DNA of 64,000 nt from Tanypteryx hageni (Eukaryota; Arthropoda; Insecta; Odonata; Petaluridae): assembly GCA_028673005.1 (NCBI GenBank), contig CM054114.1, forward strand, positions 26,402,869-26,466,868, given 5' to 3'. Below the pieces are notes generated by a model. The model saw only the letters and a program-made list of their open reading frames with translations. It searched no databases and was not told the DNA's origin. Below, in pieces: positions 1-12,754 of the stretch; position 1 is the first letter of the stretch; each line of letters starts with the position of its first letter. The position numbers and the translations under genes are program-made.

Positions 1-1790
1 ATTTATTTCAAAACAAGTATCGCAGCTTACTTAAGTAAAGTCATTAATTAATGTCATAATTGAATTTAGATTTATTTTCAAATGGAAGTATTGAAATTTT
101 CTTCACTTTGTATTTTTAAGTTTGTTAAAAAAATGTTTTGAAGAGTAAAATTAATGTTCCTACTATCAATATTCAAAATAGACTATAAATATACATATAG
201 CTGAGTTTAGCTGCACGTATTGAGCGGGGGAGGGGGAATATCGGCGCCGTTTAGGCCGTAGGCGCCCTTGCCAACACAAAGCTTGGGAACCCCTGCTTCT
301 GAAGATTGTCACTTTGCGATCGAAATATTTTTTTTATTAATTTTACGGCAATTAGAGTTCATCTTTCTCAACACCATCACATTTTCGTAGTGCTCAACCT
401 TTTATTAAGCCATCTTTCTGTTCCACCAACCCCCACCAAAGAACTCGCACAACGCGCAGATGAAAGAGAAGCGGGAGAAAGAGAATAAAAAACGTCATTC
501 GCCCATTCTTTGCCCGTTTCCACCGAAGACCGCCAGATAGCGCGATCGAACGCCCTTTTTTATGGCTCCCGACCCATTATGCTCTTTGGAAGGCGGTGGA
601 GGGAAAGGAACGAGGGAAATAAAAAAAGGCCTCAACAACGGTGACCTCTCGATCTTTTATTACGCCTCCTCGCGGTAGGGGCGCGATAACGAGGGGCGTT
701 CTTCAATTTTTTTCTTCCCGCGCCATCGGGGAGGGATGATGACGATGAAAAAAAAAGACGAGCCGAATGCGGAAAACGCTCCCGTGATTAGCGGTCGATT
801 ATTTTTTCTATATGGAGTGAACGAGTTTCGCAGCGCATCGGTCTCGTAAAAAAAATAAAGACGGCAGCCTTCGTTGATCAGACATCGACGTCGACTTGGA
901 CAGAGCCTTTATAGAGTCTGTCCTTTGGGGCCGTTATTTTTTATTGTGGAAGCAAACGGACGAAGTTTCTGGCTTCCTCTTACCAACCTATTCTCAGGCG
1001 AGGCGTTTTCTCGCGTCCTCACCGTTACAAGCAATAATTGCGAGGTAAATACGGCGTTTCAAACTCGCGCAGTAAATGGAACAGACACAGGAAATCCTTT
1101 CGAAATAAACACTTTGGTATCAAAAATAGTAAAAATAAGAACCTGCGTCTCAGTTATCTCCAATTGCCACGACAAAGACATGAAAAACCAGATGCATATT
1201 TCGGCAGCGATTTTCAAAGAATAAGTATTATTATTTATTGTAGAAATTGTTCCAAGTGCCCTCCATCACTTTGTGAGGAATAATGTTTACTGGTAATCAC
1301 ATTAAGTTCTCAAACCGTCTTCCATAACTAATTCTTCGTAAACCTCTGACCAAGATATAACTTGGCACTTTTTCATCATATATTATTCTACGATCCGAAC
1401 TCATTCATTTTCACCGAAAATTAATTATAAAAAGAAAGGAAATTTGCATCTGGTCTTTCGTAAATAAACCTTTGGATACAGGAGATACCTAAGTACTTAT
1501 TTTTTGCGATTGCAAATACCTATGTGCTTATTCATGAATTTGTTTTCAACCAAAAGACGACCTTGACAATTCTCTAGCGGTCTGGCGGAAAGGATACCCG
1601 TTTCCAATTCGTGTTTCTCCAAAGCGGATTTGATTATACACGGTGGAATGAAACGTGACGCTTTTAAGCTGAAATGTAGGTAAATGAAGTTCTATGCGAA
1701 AGAACGCATACATCTGATCGTAAATGTTGAAGTAGAGAGAGAGAGAAACATTCCTAACTCAACCGGGAATCGAACCTGAGTTCTATAGAG
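1..1790. other. Gene-less stretch, unassigned
   Basis: No coding region recognised. The part from about 430 to 1030 is richer in GC than the rest and holds short open frames (the longest about 116 codons) without recognisable domains. Around 281-296 there is a GGGAACCCCTG-like string that resembles a hAT transposon end, with no partner found. Confidence 0.5.
1745..1782 (-). repeat. T-arm-like (Pol III B-box) remnant
   Basis: On the minus strand this reads as a T-stem and loop of tRNA type, GGTTCGATTCC flanked by partly complementary arms. No convincing A-box half is seen, so it is probably a piece of a tRNA-derived SINE rather than a tRNA gene. Confidence 0.35.
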
Positions 1791-1794
1791 AAAG

Positions 1795-2010
1795 AGTCGG
1801 CAACCTTTTCTGAATGGCGGGCCGCATTCGTAGTTTCGAATGATTCGGAGGACCGCATTGGAAGTCGCGTGAGCTTCGAAGGGCTGGATCGTGAAAATCG
1901 AGTCCAAATAACTTGATAGCGTTAAAACTTCACCAGAAAAGGTTTTCAGGTCATAAGTATACTGAAAATATAAAATTGTTTATATTAAATTTTACCGACT
2001 ACTTTTTTCA
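1795..2010 (+). mobile_element. Decayed hAT-type MITE, paralogue of the 39.2-kb element
   Basis: The left end has a GGCAACC-like terminus followed by GGGCCGCATT and, later, GGAGGACCGCATTGG. Further in, the AAAGGTTTTC-GGTCATAA block and the following AAATATAAAATT string match the interior of the well-bounded hAT MITE at 39182-39790. It lacks the SINE found inside that copy, so it represents the uninterrupted form. The right end is lost. Confidence 0.55.
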
Positions 2011-2059
2011 TCATGGCTTCGCGACTCCTGCTATAGATGATCGTAATGATCGTTATAAT

Positions 2060-2115
2060 GTCGTTCTCCCACTTCTAGGGTCTCGGGTTCGATTCCTGCT
2101 GAGGGCATGGTCGTG
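2060..2115 (+). repeat. SINE-like B-box fragment
   Basis: A GGGTTCGATTCC box near 2092 is followed by GAGGGCATGG, resembling the T-arm and 3' side of a tRNA-derived SINE. A tRNA fold is not complete. Confidence 0.3.
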
Positions 2116-2326
2116 AGTGCTCGTTTTCGTTATTTCTGACATTCCTATTGTAAAAGGCCTTTAAATTTTGCTTATTATCTAGTCAAACATGCGGTAAAAA
2201 CTATTTCAAATCATCAATCGGCCATAATAGAAGAATTCGCACGATTCACTTTATGAAAAATGCGGATGACTCAGGCCGATTTATAATAGGGATTTTATAT
2301 CAATCGCCTTCTCAAAAATGAAAGGA

Positions 2327-2815
2327 CATTATAAAAAAACACAAAGAAGTTGATAAAATGCTGTGCGTGAAGTGTCACTTTGTATGGAGCAGAAACATGG
2401 ACACTTAGGAAAAACAAGATGGAAAAGTAGACTCCATAAATTGAATAAACAGAGATTTCAAAGGCGTTCGAAAGATTGGGAGGTTCTCCAATTTTTATCT
2501 TCAAAACTATAAATCGTAATTATGTGCTTGGAATTTTTTCTAATTTTATCTCCGAAACTCGTAGTTATGAGTTCTCGGGGAATTTTTCGTGGTTAATGAT
2601 GACCAGAGGAGAGAAGCAAAGGATTATACAGACTAAAAGAAATTGGAAGGCGAACCTCGGATTGTACATTACCTTAAGAGAGAAAGCACGATTATAGACG
2701 TGTTAGAAGGAAAACTGGAATGAGGAAAGGGAAGGAAAAGGCCTGAGCTGATAGACGATTTGAGAGGAAAAGAGAGAGTTATCAATACTGGAAGATTGTG
2801 GTAAGCTGGAGTGTG
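2327..2815 (+). pseudogene. Decayed non-LTR retrotransposon (ORF2 C-terminal part)
   Basis: Short frames, broken by stops and shifts, resemble the C-terminal part of insect LINE ORF2. A segment near 2350-2410 (KMLCVKCHFVWSRNMDT) recalls the VWSVALYGAETWT block after the RT domain. A second near 2630-2700 (RNWKANLG) recalls the RRKANWIGH block. A third near 2730-2790 (GRKRPELIDDLRGKE) recalls the GRRRKQLLDDLKEKR block. The fragment at 18405-18650 has the first block and the one at 22605-22655 part of the second, so this is an old repeated family. No catalytic RT motif remains. Confidence 0.6.
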
Positions 2816-3075
2816 TTTAAGGCTTAACCAATAATAATCACTGACAGATTACCTATGATGACGATGGCAGTGCTCCGCAAGTGTTGCGCCGGGGCAAAGT
2901 TCTTGATGTTCCGCGATACATTTGGAATCATCAGAAATAATTCACTACCGAAGACGTAATTTTATGTAATTAAATTGTTGAAAAATAATAAAATTCACTA
3001 AATTGTAAAATAAGAAATTGCAATAAAAAATGTATGAATAAAAAATTCGATAGTTAAAATCAATCTCCGCGGTAC

Positions 3076-3393
3076 GCGGGTTTTGAAATGCAATATGCTA
3101 TCCGTTACTCCAAGGTCTCATCTATAAATGCTTCCCTGAAAAAATCATAATTTCTCTCCATCACGAATTCTTTTCGAGTTATTAGCAAAGTTTCGACGTA
3201 GAGACAGATTACTCCCCAGAAGCTAATTCTAGATCTGTAAAATTTTTATCGTGTCTATCTCTCATATAAAACTATTCTGAAAATTTTGTTTCTCCATGCT
3301 GCACGATTCCAGAGGTATATTCTGAAAACGGATGGCTGGACGGACAGACAAACAGAATATATAAGCGATTTTTTGTTTAAAAAGCGCGAAAAA
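3076..3393 (-). mobile_element. Family E element, copy 1
   Basis: Read on the minus strand it begins with an imperfect hairpin (GCGC-T-rich ... AAAATCGC), then TATATTCTGTTTGTCTGTCCGTCC, then a body shared with 51986-52206. A body segment near 3170-3215 also matches sequence at about 23580-23630. The hairpin-plus-GTCC layout is like families A and B. The right end is not defined. Confidence 0.5.
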
Positions 3394-4139
3394 GTTTAGG
3401 AGTACACACGGTGCTCTAACGATTACCGCGCGCATCTCCGAACCGAATCGAAATACACGCAAAATATTTCTCCAATCAATCGACGAGAAAATCAGAAAGA
3501 CTTGATCGTCATTTTGGAGCGCATCGAGTCACAGCACAATCGTCGACCGCCTTATGATGAAATAGAAACAAAAAAGTCGAAGCGAGCGCAAAGAAACGCT
3601 TTATTCTCCCACTCTCGTAGCAGATATAGGGAAAGAGCATTGCTGCAGTCTAATCGATGAGATTGAGGAGTTATCCACTTACGCCATATCGCAATCTCAT
3701 CTGCGAAATGGCTGCATTGAGAGAGAAAAGAATTTTTTTTTAATACGCCGCCTGCCTCACCATCAGTCTCTCGGAATAAAAGAAAAAACAGTCATTTCGC
3801 GTGCAAGAGGTTGGTGAAAAGGACGGAGGTGGAGGAGAGGAGAGTGTTGGGAAGTCCACGAGATAGACGAGGGACGTATGTATGTATGTAGTACCCCAAT
3901 GAAAGGAATGACGTAATGGTCGCTCGACGTTGATGACGGACGGGAGACTGCGTAGGTGGGCGTGTGTTTGTTTGAGTGCATTTCCGGCTAATCAACCTCT
4001 TGGTTTATTATGGCCATAACTCCTTCCACACCAGCACTTCCACTAAAACCTTGTCTCCTTTTCATACAAATAAGGTATTTCTATAAAAATATCGAACGAT
4101 ATATAAATAGATAGGTAAAGGATGAATAATTTAGATGAG

Positions 4140-4215
4140 ACAAAAATTCTAGCTCGGGCCGCACTAAGGCACAGAAAGGGCCTCATGCGGCCCGCCAGTT
4201 TGAAATTCTTGCGCT
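4140..4215. mobile_element. hAT-like end fragments
   Basis: GGGCCGCACTAAGG and, 20 bases on, CATGCGGCCCGCCAG resemble the GGGCCGC-rich subterminal parts of the hAT MITEs elsewhere in the window, facing each other as in an internally deleted copy. No target duplication could be assigned. Confidence 0.3.
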
Positions 4216-5852
4216 AAAGAATTCTATTTTTTCATGAAAAATCAATCTCTTGTCTAGGGTATCTCCAATTTTCATAAGGAGATGCGCATTTCGGCTTCGA
4301 TGAAGCCGTCTTTAGCGATGATACACCTAAAGAAGATTTTAAACAAAACCTCAGCGGCAATTGGATACATGTAAGATTGGTATTTATTTTCTCAATTTTT
4401 CATACCCAGTGCTCATTCTTGAATTCGAATTTTGCGTTCGTATGTTCAGGTGTTTAAACACAAATATGTCGCAGGCTCGGGACGAAAAGATGATTTACGC
4501 TATCTTGCGGTCAGATATCTTCAAGGTCCCTTATTGGAATGCCGAAAGGCAACGTGCGAATTTGTAATTTTAAAAAAATTTAAGACCGATAAGTGGCTGA
4601 CAAGAGGGTAGACGATTGTGAGCAATAGATTAAAACGGTTGGACAACGATACCGTAGCACTGTAATCTTATTTAATTGTAAAAATATCTCTAATTGTTGG
4701 TGTAAATTCGACCACTAATTTTCTAATTTTGCTAGCAGGCTTGATAGCAATTTTTTTTAATATTTCACGACGACGCCTATTTCGCATCATTTTAAATGTT
4801 CGAAATACGATGAACAGTTCTAGGTTTTAGTCGTTTTTTTCTAAATTGACCGCCTACCTCCTTAATCTCCTTAATTTAATCGTCCTTTTGAAGAATGTTT
4901 TTAAAATCTCTATAATTTGCAAAAGAATCACCTTTTCAAGTCAGTAATTTGAGATTAAAATCTAAGTGTTTCATAAACAATCAGCAAGTTCTTTAGCAAA
5001 GAAATCAGGAATGGTTGAATATAAGTTTCGTCATTAGCGATTAAAATCCGATGGGATTTAACATAAACCCAACAGTTAATTACAGTTACAATTTGCTCTT
5101 TGCTCAGTATAATCGCTTTCCAAATATCCTATACAAAAATATTAAATCATCATAATAAAACTTTATAAATTGACTGAAGATAATATCTTAAACAGTTCCG
5201 ATAAATTCAAAAAACAATACGACACTTGGTAGGTTTAATTGTTTAATTGAAATAAATGTATTTATAAGGGAAGACTTATAGGAGAAATCGCCTCGAATTC
5301 AAAAGTTGAACTCGATAGTTGAACGTTTTTCCGTGCATTATGGCGCTAGTGAAGAGAACGCGTGGAGACTGTTAGATACACTCAATTGTAAGGATCCGAA
5401 TCCTAAGGATTATGGGTAATATAAGTCGGGAAGAATGAAAATGGCTGAAATCACCATTCATTGTTCGACGATGGATAGTACACTCGACTCTAGATACGAA
5501 ATCCAGGCAAACCATGAGAACGATTAATCGTGCTTTATTATTGAACAATAGCGCATAACTTAGCAACTGAAAATTAGTTGCCGGGAAACATTTGCAATAT
5601 TTGAAATTGCGTAAAATAGAGGTTATTAAGAATTCTACCACACTCCCTGAAAAATAAGAAACGTTTAAATACTTGAATAAAGGCGAATGGGTATAAAATT
5701 TCACGATCAGTTTCCATTCAAAGATACAAGGCTTGTTTAAAACCTTAAAATTGATATGCATTGGAGTAACTTTCAAGTCAATAAACATGAAAGATTCCTC
5801 CACTTACCCTGAAATGGTAATTCACATCTTATGATTTTTTTATGCTAAGAGA

Positions 5853-6163
5853 CAGTGTTTCCTCTAATTTTTTCAAGTGCTGCGCGGCCGGCCAAACTTC
5901 GTGAGGGGCAGTAGTAAGCCGGCGCGCAAAACTATTGTGAACCCAAAGGTCAAACGTTCGATGGGCTCTCCTCAGAATGGTAAAAGAAATTTATGTCGGT
6001 GGGTGATGCCGCGGGAACTTGAAATAATTTTCTGTTTTAAAAAGGGACGCCTCTTGTAATCTTCTCTGCGGTTTTTCCTGAATAAAATTGTGCGCGGCAA
6101 GAGAGTGGCTGTGCGCGGAGGAAAAATAACCGTGCGTACCCGCGTACCTTAGAGGGAACACTG
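5853..6163 (+). mobile_element. Non-autonomous hAT transposon (MITE, 311 bases)
   Basis: Terminal inverted repeats CAGTGTTTCCTCTAA and TTAGAGGGAACACTG bound the element. Subterminal GTGCGCGGC-type motifs recur in the interior, as in many hAT elements. The left flank CTAAGAGA and the right flank CTTAGAGA (one base beyond the end) match at 7 of 8 positions, fitting the 8-base target duplication of hAT transposons. There is no transposase; the open frames inside are short and unrecognised. Confidence 0.8.
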
Positions 6164-7959
6164 CCTTAGAGACCGTTCAGAAACCGTGCTAAAGCAAAAC
6201 TGAGAATCAAGCAATTCTAGGTACTTCTCTAAAAAATGTAACCGTACTAAACCGAAGTCGTGTAGAACGAAATCGTGCAATTCGAGGGATGAGTATGAAT
6301 CCGTTTTGTTATCATTATCCAACCTACTGGAGAGGAGCGTTGACACAAAGAGTAAACAAACTGCTTCGCGTTCTTTCGAAGGCAGGCGATTCTAACTTGT
6401 TGAACATTATTCGCGAATTTCTCGGAGACCAAACGGGGCCGCCATATGCATTTTATGCAGAATTTTAAAGATAATTTTTTTCCACGCGCAAAGCAACGCC
6501 GTACTATTTAAAAAAAAAAACAAAGGAGAAAAGAAAAGAATAGCGTAATTGGTTGCCGCGTGACAATGTCTTCTTCTCCCTCCGGATTTATGCGCGGATT
6601 CATTTCAATTTTCAGGCTATTCCCAAGCGCGCTCCACGTCGCGGGGAAAGAATTTTTCGAATTTCAGTCCCTTTTTTATCACCGCGTCGCGCGCAATAAG
6701 GCACCACTTTAAAACGTTTCTGCGCTTGTCGATTTTTTGTGGATTCTTTAAAACAAGACTCGTCGAAAAAAATGTGGCTCTCTTAGGATTACGCCATTCC
6801 ACCACCTGCACGCAAGTAAATTCTTCGCGAAATAAGCGCCGTGATGCGCACTTCGAGATTGCGTAAAGCGCGAGCTCAGTTTTTCAACCGTGATGTCGAA
6901 ATACGTGAACACGAATATGGCGTCCCTTTTAAATTGCACCCGATCCTCCAGTAACACGGTTTCTCGTCAAGCGGACTTAATATAACACGGTTTGTCGGAT
7001 GCGGGAATTCAGATTGCTGAGCGAGGAAATGACGCTTTGGAGGTCCCGAATGTTTTGTTTGTAAGCTTAGATAATCCACAACAACACCCTATTGTAAATA
7101 TTTGTGCATCAGAGAGATGTTTGGGAATTCAGGGTGTGGAGGAGGTTGCCCGAAGGGGTACGAAACAATCCTCTCCTTTTCGCTATGGTAAGCTAGGTTC
7201 ACATAACATGGGTTTACATTACGCGTAAATTTTTCTGAACTTATCTCCCGTATGTTTTTTTACTGGCGAATCAGCCTCTCGGGCTATTATCGCGTGTTTT
7301 AAGAGTGCCCGGCAGAGTAATTTTTAGTTTGGGCTCGACATTACTCCGATCTAATTTTGTTTCAGCCAATGTCTTACGTGTTTACGACGGAAATCGTCAC
7401 GGACCGAACAAATTTTTACGCGAATTTAGACGCGGCGGAACTCCTACAGTAAGTTACTGCTGCTAAGTCCGAGTTTTAAATTTTTACTTAAAACGTCACC
7501 TAAGTAGGCAAGCGACACGGTAAAAAGACTCGATTATAGCTCTCGCTTTAAAAGAAAATTGACCAAAAACATTTTGATGGAACACACTTTGAGACACGTT
7601 AGAATCATTAAGAAAACTTACGTGTTCCTAATTCATCCTGCTTGGTTTAAAAACTTTGCCTAAACGATGTAATGGCTGCTTAGGATGATCTTAATACTTT
7701 GAAGGAGACCAATTTGTAATCGCCACTTAGGCTCGACCGACTGCCGGTAAATGGTAAGAGTTTTAATCTTTTAGTTATGCCTACACGTCATTTTGACGGG
7801 CAGTTCCACTAGTAATGATAAATACCGGGCATTCAATCAGTTACGAGTAGGTTTGAAACATGTCGCGGTAGGATTTTCATCAATTTTCAAGGGTCCAAAA
7901 CATATACCACCCACAACTTTCGAAGTTAATATGGAGGTTGAGAAAATACTGTGCTGGAG
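6164..7959. other. Gene-less stretch, unassigned
   Basis: Short open frames only, none above 80 codons with any recognisable domain. Locally GC-richer between about 6550 and 7000. No repeat family defined in this window occurs here. Confidence 0.5.
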
Positions 7960-9679
7960 CAGGGTTTCCCAACCGGTGGTTCGCGTACCCCTAGGGGTTC
8001 GCGAAATAAATCTGAGGGGTTGGCGAGAAAATTTGGTAATGACGACTTTTTCACTTTCTTGGCTCTACTATTCTTACCAATATTTTAATTTCTTTCAAAT
8101 CAGTTGCATGTTTTTATTTTCAATTTTTTCTTATGCTTCAAGAGTTATATTTAAATTTTACAGGGTATTAATGCAGATTAATGCGATCAGTTCCGTCTCA
8201 TCAGCCTGATGAGTCATGTACTAAAACTCTTGAAAATTCTACAACAGAGAATATATAGGAAATGCGAGGCCGATTTCAGTCATACACAATTTGGGTTTAG
8301 GCAATGGTTGGGAACGCGGGAAGCACTATTTAGCCTTAATATTCTTTTGCAAAAATGTAGAGACCAACAACAAGATATTATACGCATGCTTCATTGATTA
8401 TGAGAAGGCTTTCGACAATGCAAGACACACGATCTTATTAAGATTATTAAAAGAGAAAGGATTCTACCAGGAAGACATAAAATTCATCCGGAATTTGTAT
8501 TGGGGACAAACCGCAGCAGTGATAATTGAAGGCGAAAACACAAAAATGTGCTCAGTAAAGAGAGGCGTCAGACAAGGCTGTTCTATTTAACATGTACTCA
8601 GAATAAATCTATCAGGAAGCATTGCAAAACAGCATTGATGGCATTAAAGTCAACGGTGAACTTATAAACAACCTGCGATACGCGGATGACACTTGTATTT
8701 GCAGACAGCCCGGAGGGAATGCAACGTCTAATGAACGCAATAATCGGAGAAGGAGATCAATTCTGCCTAAAAATTAATACCAAAAAGACGAAGACAATGC
8801 TATTTAGCAGAAATCCTGAGGCTCAGATGGAAATTAGGATATATGGTAAACACATTGAAAGGGTCACAAAATTTAAATATCTTGGATGCTGGCTGACAGA
8901 AGAGGTAGATCCAGATTTAGAGATCCGACCATGAATGGAGGAAGCAAGAACGAGCTTCATGAAGATAAAGAAATTACTAACCAACCTTGCAATACGCTTT
9001 AGATTTGTTCAATTCTACATTTACTCAATATTACTATACGGTGTGGAGATATGGACGCCAAGAAAAAACGTGGAAAAAAGACAACAAGCGTTCGAGTTCT
9101 GGATATTCCGAAGAATGTTACGCATATCCTGGAAGGAACACGTCACCAATGAAGAGTTACTGAGAAGGATGAGTAGAGACAAAGAATTAGTGCGAATAAT
9201 TAGAAATCGGAAAACCGCGTACCTCGGACATGTTTACCGAAACAACAAATATAACCTATTACAGCTCCTCATAGAAGGAAAAATAGAAGGGAAGAGAGGG
9301 CTAGGAAGAAGGAGATAATCATAGCTGAAGAACATCCGTGACTGGACCGGAATGGACACTCACTCACTGTTAAGTACAGCAAAAAATCGAGGTTTTGCCG
9401 CAATTGTCGCCAACCTTCATTAATGAAGATGGCCCCTTAAGAAGAAGAAAGATATTAACAAGAGATTCTGATTTTGTTGAGAACGTTTAACATACTACGT
9501 GCTATATAAACTTTTTATTTTTCATGAATTAAACACGTTGAAAAGGATTTGTGTCTACAAAATTTACTTGGTATTATAAGGGATTCGCCTCCAAAACTGT
9601 TGCAACTTAAGAGGTTCGCAACAAGAAATAGGTTAGCAGCTCAAGGGGTTCGCGAAGCAAAAATGGTTGGAAACCGCTG
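7960..9679 (+). mobile_element. hAT-like MITE interrupted by a LINE
   Basis: The left end CAGGGTTTCCCAACCGG, followed by GGTTCGCGTACC, is mirrored by the right end GGGTTCGCGAAGC...GGTTGGAAACCGCTG. This is the CAGGGTTCCCAACC type of hAT terminus. Flanking octamers (TGCTGGAG and TCCTGTAT) agree at only 5 of 8, so the target duplication is decayed or the boundary is slightly off. The outer parts are 7960-8206 and 9453-9679; the middle is a later LINE insertion. The 138-codon frame at 7793-8209 crosses the left boundary and is not a gene. Confidence 0.65.
8207..9452 (+). pseudogene. 5'-truncated, frameshifted LINE ORF2 (reverse transcriptase)
   Basis: This is the 3' part of a non-LTR retrotransposon. 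In order along the + strand it has the LMSHVLKLL block (8207), RT motif A (FIDYEKAFDNA, about 8388), motif B (VRQGCSI, about 8567), the YADDT catalytic motif C (about 8676), the LGCWLTE block (about 8880), and the C-terminal RRMLRISW, AYLGHVYRN and EGKRGLGRRR blocks (9100-9320). The protein then reads on past one stop to NIRDWTGMD at about 9330-9420. The frame changes several times and in-frame stops are present, so it is dead. The 3' end is a GAAGAAGAAAG tail, usual for this insect LINE type. The clade is not assigned here (an RTE-like or related lineage is possible). It is inserted in the hAT MITE at 7960-9679; no target duplication was recognised. Confidence 0.85.
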
Positions 9680-9889
9680 TCCTGTATGGAGAAGAAGGAA
9701 GAAGAGGGAGGGGGAATGCCACACATATTTGTCTAGCCTACTGATAAATTGGTTACGACTTTAATATATAGAGAGATCAAATAAAAGTCATTACTGATGT
9801 TCGTGAATAAGTTTGGAAAGAACACTATCTAAAAAATTAAATCTTTGATGACAGGAAAAGCGCTGATTTTAGGCACCTTGGAAAAGCCC

Positions 9890-9947
9890 AAATTACACTG
9901 CACAAGAGCGATGCGGTCCTCGCGAGCACCAGGTTGGGAAACCCCTG
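9890..9947 (-). mobile_element. Solo hAT-type end
   Basis: Ends in GGTTGGGAAACCCCTG, preceded by CTCGCGAGCACC. On the minus strand this is CAGGGGTTTCCCAACC, a hAT-type terminus like that at 7960. The partner end was not found. Confidence 0.45.
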
Positions 9948-11180
9948 TGTTATAGAGAAACACAGGGCCGTGAGATACATTGGAATTGTAAGAAAATTTC
10001 CCCTAAAGCGAGTAAAACGGGGAACTTCCAAGACTTAATTCCAGCGCGGAGAAACGGAGAACAAATTAATCAGATTCCGCGTATAACAAAAACAAAACAC
10101 AAACACTACAAACGGAGGATATCTTGTGTGGCGCTGTGTTCGGTAGGTGGGATTTCCAGTCGTTTTTTTTTAATGGGTAAGTGTAGGAGACGGAAAATAT
10201 ATTTTTAAAGGGGGAAAAAAAACAAAAACGCAGCGGAATTAAATCCCATTGCCGCGCGTGACGATAAAGAAAAACACGAAAGCACGTCCGCTCGTATAAA
10301 ACGGCAGGACGGAATGATACAATAAAACATTCGCAAGTGCATATTAAAAACAAAAAAGTGTCGCGTTGAAAAAAATGCGAATCTCTGACAAATTAATTTG
10401 GAACGGATGCAGTTTTATCCGAAAAAATAAACAAAACAAATAAACCGGGAGCATAGCTAAATGAAAACATATTCGGGATTGTTTTTGTTTTAGTTCGAGT
10501 AATTTCCGCCTTTTTTATATCGTTCCGAATTTACTTGCATATGCACACGCTCGCGTCGCAAAGAGATTGAAATCCTGCATTGCGAGCAATCGGCTAAATG
10601 CCAATCTCGCTAAGAGCTTCGCAAATCGAGGAATTAACGAATATAAAAAGCATTTTAAATGGGTCGAGGCGATACATTAAAACGTTCTCGAATCTTCTGG
10701 CAAAAAATCTCTCTGAATTTATAATTGGCTCCGCGTGAAAATATCACAGTCGTTCGTCACCAGTTGACGCCCTGAATGTATTTAGAACGCACATCATCAC
10801 CATCAATTCGGTTGAACGGCCAAAACCGTGGGAACACCTAATTTTTTCTTCACGAATGACTTCATAGAGAAAGTATTTTATTTTTGTGATGAAAAAAATT
10901 CGGATTAAAGATTTCGATTAATATTTGCACGTTTTAGGCTGCTCCGAAAAATTGGTTCTTTTAAATTCCATTTTTCTCTATCCAGTCATCTTTAGCCGGC
11001 CGCATGCGCGCGAATTAAGATGATTAAATGTTTAACGAAATCTGATAATGTGTCGTACTTGGATGGGATATCATCTTATACAATTAATAATAACAATGGA
11101 AACATTGTTGAAATTAAATAACAACGCGCAACAACTGATGGTGGTTTATACTAGTCGGTTTTCACAAATTATCAAATAAC
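9948..11180. other. Gene-less stretch, unassigned
   Basis: No repeat family or coding region recognised. Open frames of under 100 codons have no recognisable content. Confidence 0.5.
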
Positions 11181-11352
11181 CCGAATTCTGGGAATAATTT
11201 TAAACGAAAATATTCTGCTATGACCGGGAATCGAAGCCGGATCTTCCACTTGCCAGGCGGATATTCTGCCGCTGAACTGTCGCAGCAGATTGTTTTTTCC
11301 TGTTTCTGAATGCGGGTGTTTTCTTAGTTGGGTCCGGGCTAGCCAAGCTAGT
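11181..11352 (-). repeat. Family C tRNA-headed repeat, first half (split by foldback element)
   Basis: On the minus strand, 11217-11287 folds like a tRNA: acceptor pairs, AGTTCAGCGGCAGAAT D-arm (A box), stem TCCGC/GTGGA around loop CTGGCAA (anticodon position GGC), and CCGGCTTCGATTCCCGG T-arm (B box). The CTAGCCAAG body joins directly to that at 13764 if the intervening 2.4 kb are removed, as in the uninterrupted copy at 49906-50290. It is a SINE-like repeat with a Pol III promoter relic rather than a tRNA gene, because diverged copies recur. Confidence 0.7.
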
Positions 11353-11812
11353 GGATCCCGGACACAATGCCTCCAAACGCAAAGTAGGACAAAGAATCCC
11401 CACGCACCGGATAAAACATTAATTATTCGCTCTCAGATGTTGATATACTGTCCAAATTCAGTCAGACGATTAATTATAACGCCTTTAGCAGTTTTCGGTA
11501 TTTATTTTGTTCTGAAATCGTATATCAGTAACATTCTCCTCCATATAGACGTTTATATATATATATATTAGCATTTAATACAATCTTAATACTCTCTTAG
11601 AAAAATTATGTGTTATGAAGTATTGCCAAACTTGACAGAATAGTACATATTTTCTACAAATTTCTGTGCAGGCAAGACATATTGTATTCTTCCAACGAAA
11701 GGATTATAGCGACGAAAGTTATTGCTAATATGCGAAATAAATACCGCCACGACAAACAGGACCTCGCTAAAGTGGAGGTAGAAGTTAGAGGGGCAGCGTC
11801 CCTACCGACGAT

Positions 11813-11834
11813 ATATATATATATATATATATAC
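11813..11834. repeat. (TA)n microsatellite
   Basis: About ten TA units. It lies between the two outer arms of FB1. Confidence 0.8.
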
Positions 11835-12374
11835 ATATATCGTTTGTCCCTACCTCCTGCCGACTCCTAAAGTGCTCCGATTTTCGTTTGTCCCTATGTG
11901 ACCATTTCTGAGAGGAGAACAATGCGAATACGTATCGTGAGATTTCGGAAGTAAATTTTTCTATCGCTCTGATATTTCCAGCTTTTCCTTCCATATGTCA
12001 CACATAGATGCTAAAATGTCCAAAATACGAGGACGACATGCATCTTTCATTCGTTATGTCTGAAAAATCAGAAAACGTTATCACTTTTAAAAGAGTAAAA
12101 CAACTAAGTTCTATTGAGAACTTCATCACGGAACCTTTTTCTAGTATAACAACCATTAGTCAAAATTATTTTCTGAGTGATTATTGGCGTTGCCCTTTGA
12201 TGTATAATTAATTATTTGTTTCTTTTTAATTTTGTTTCCAGAAATGTTTTCATAATTATGAGTAAATTAAATATTTTCTGAACCGAAAGTTGTAGTAAAG
12301 CAGTCGAAAAGACGGGACAAATTTAAATGTTCTAGAGTTAAATCATAATGTACTCTTTCGTTCTTATAATAGCG

Positions 12375-12480
12375 TTAGACAACAACATGGTTGATAGAAT
12401 GAAGGGATCTTAAGATCCTATGCAGACAGACATAAACTGTAAATTTGCGAATATTTTTAAACGAGAAAAAATTCTGCCTA
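12375..12480 (-). repeat. Family C tail fragment inside FB1
   Basis: The segments GATAGAATGAAGGGATCTTA and CATAAACTGTAA, followed by an AAACGAGAAAAA run and TTCTGCC, match the family C tail at 13860-13950 and, inverted, at 49920-49980. It is an independent fragment carried inside the foldback element. Confidence 0.55.
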
Positions 12481-12754
12481 CTTTTTCAAAACAAAATAAA
12501 TACAAAAAATTGTTCAAGGCGTTATAATTAATCATCTGACTGAATTTTAACAGTATATCAACATCTGAGGGGGAATAATTAATATTTATTCAGGTGCGTG
12601 GTAGCATTTTGTCCTGGTAGTCCTTGCAAAAAGTCTAGACACCGGAGTTTGAGATCGTATATCTCGAAAACAACCGCAATGGTTTTAATGGGGTGAAAAG
12701 TAGCTGTAAGAGAAGTTAATTGACGTGCATCTTAAATTTTTAGTCTATGCTAAC

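Larger units (their letters stand above)
2816..5852. other. Gene-less stretch with scattered TE debris
   Basis: Apart from the family E copy and a small hAT-like fragment listed separately, nothing is recognised. The longest open frame (143 codons, minus strand, 5372-5803) has no domain, biased composition or repeat support, and is treated as chance. Confidence 0.5.

Noticed and set aside
874..1224. 116-codon plus-strand frame
   Set aside because: No recognisable domain and overlapped by another frame; the GC-richer base composition accounts for it.
5372..5803. 143-codon minus-strand frame
   Set aside because: No recognisable family, AT-rich codon use like the surrounding non-coding DNA, no promoter or splice support.
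7793..8209. 138-codon plus-strand frame
   Set aside because: It crosses the left end of the hAT MITE at 7960 and runs to the LINE insertion point; its content is not protein-like.
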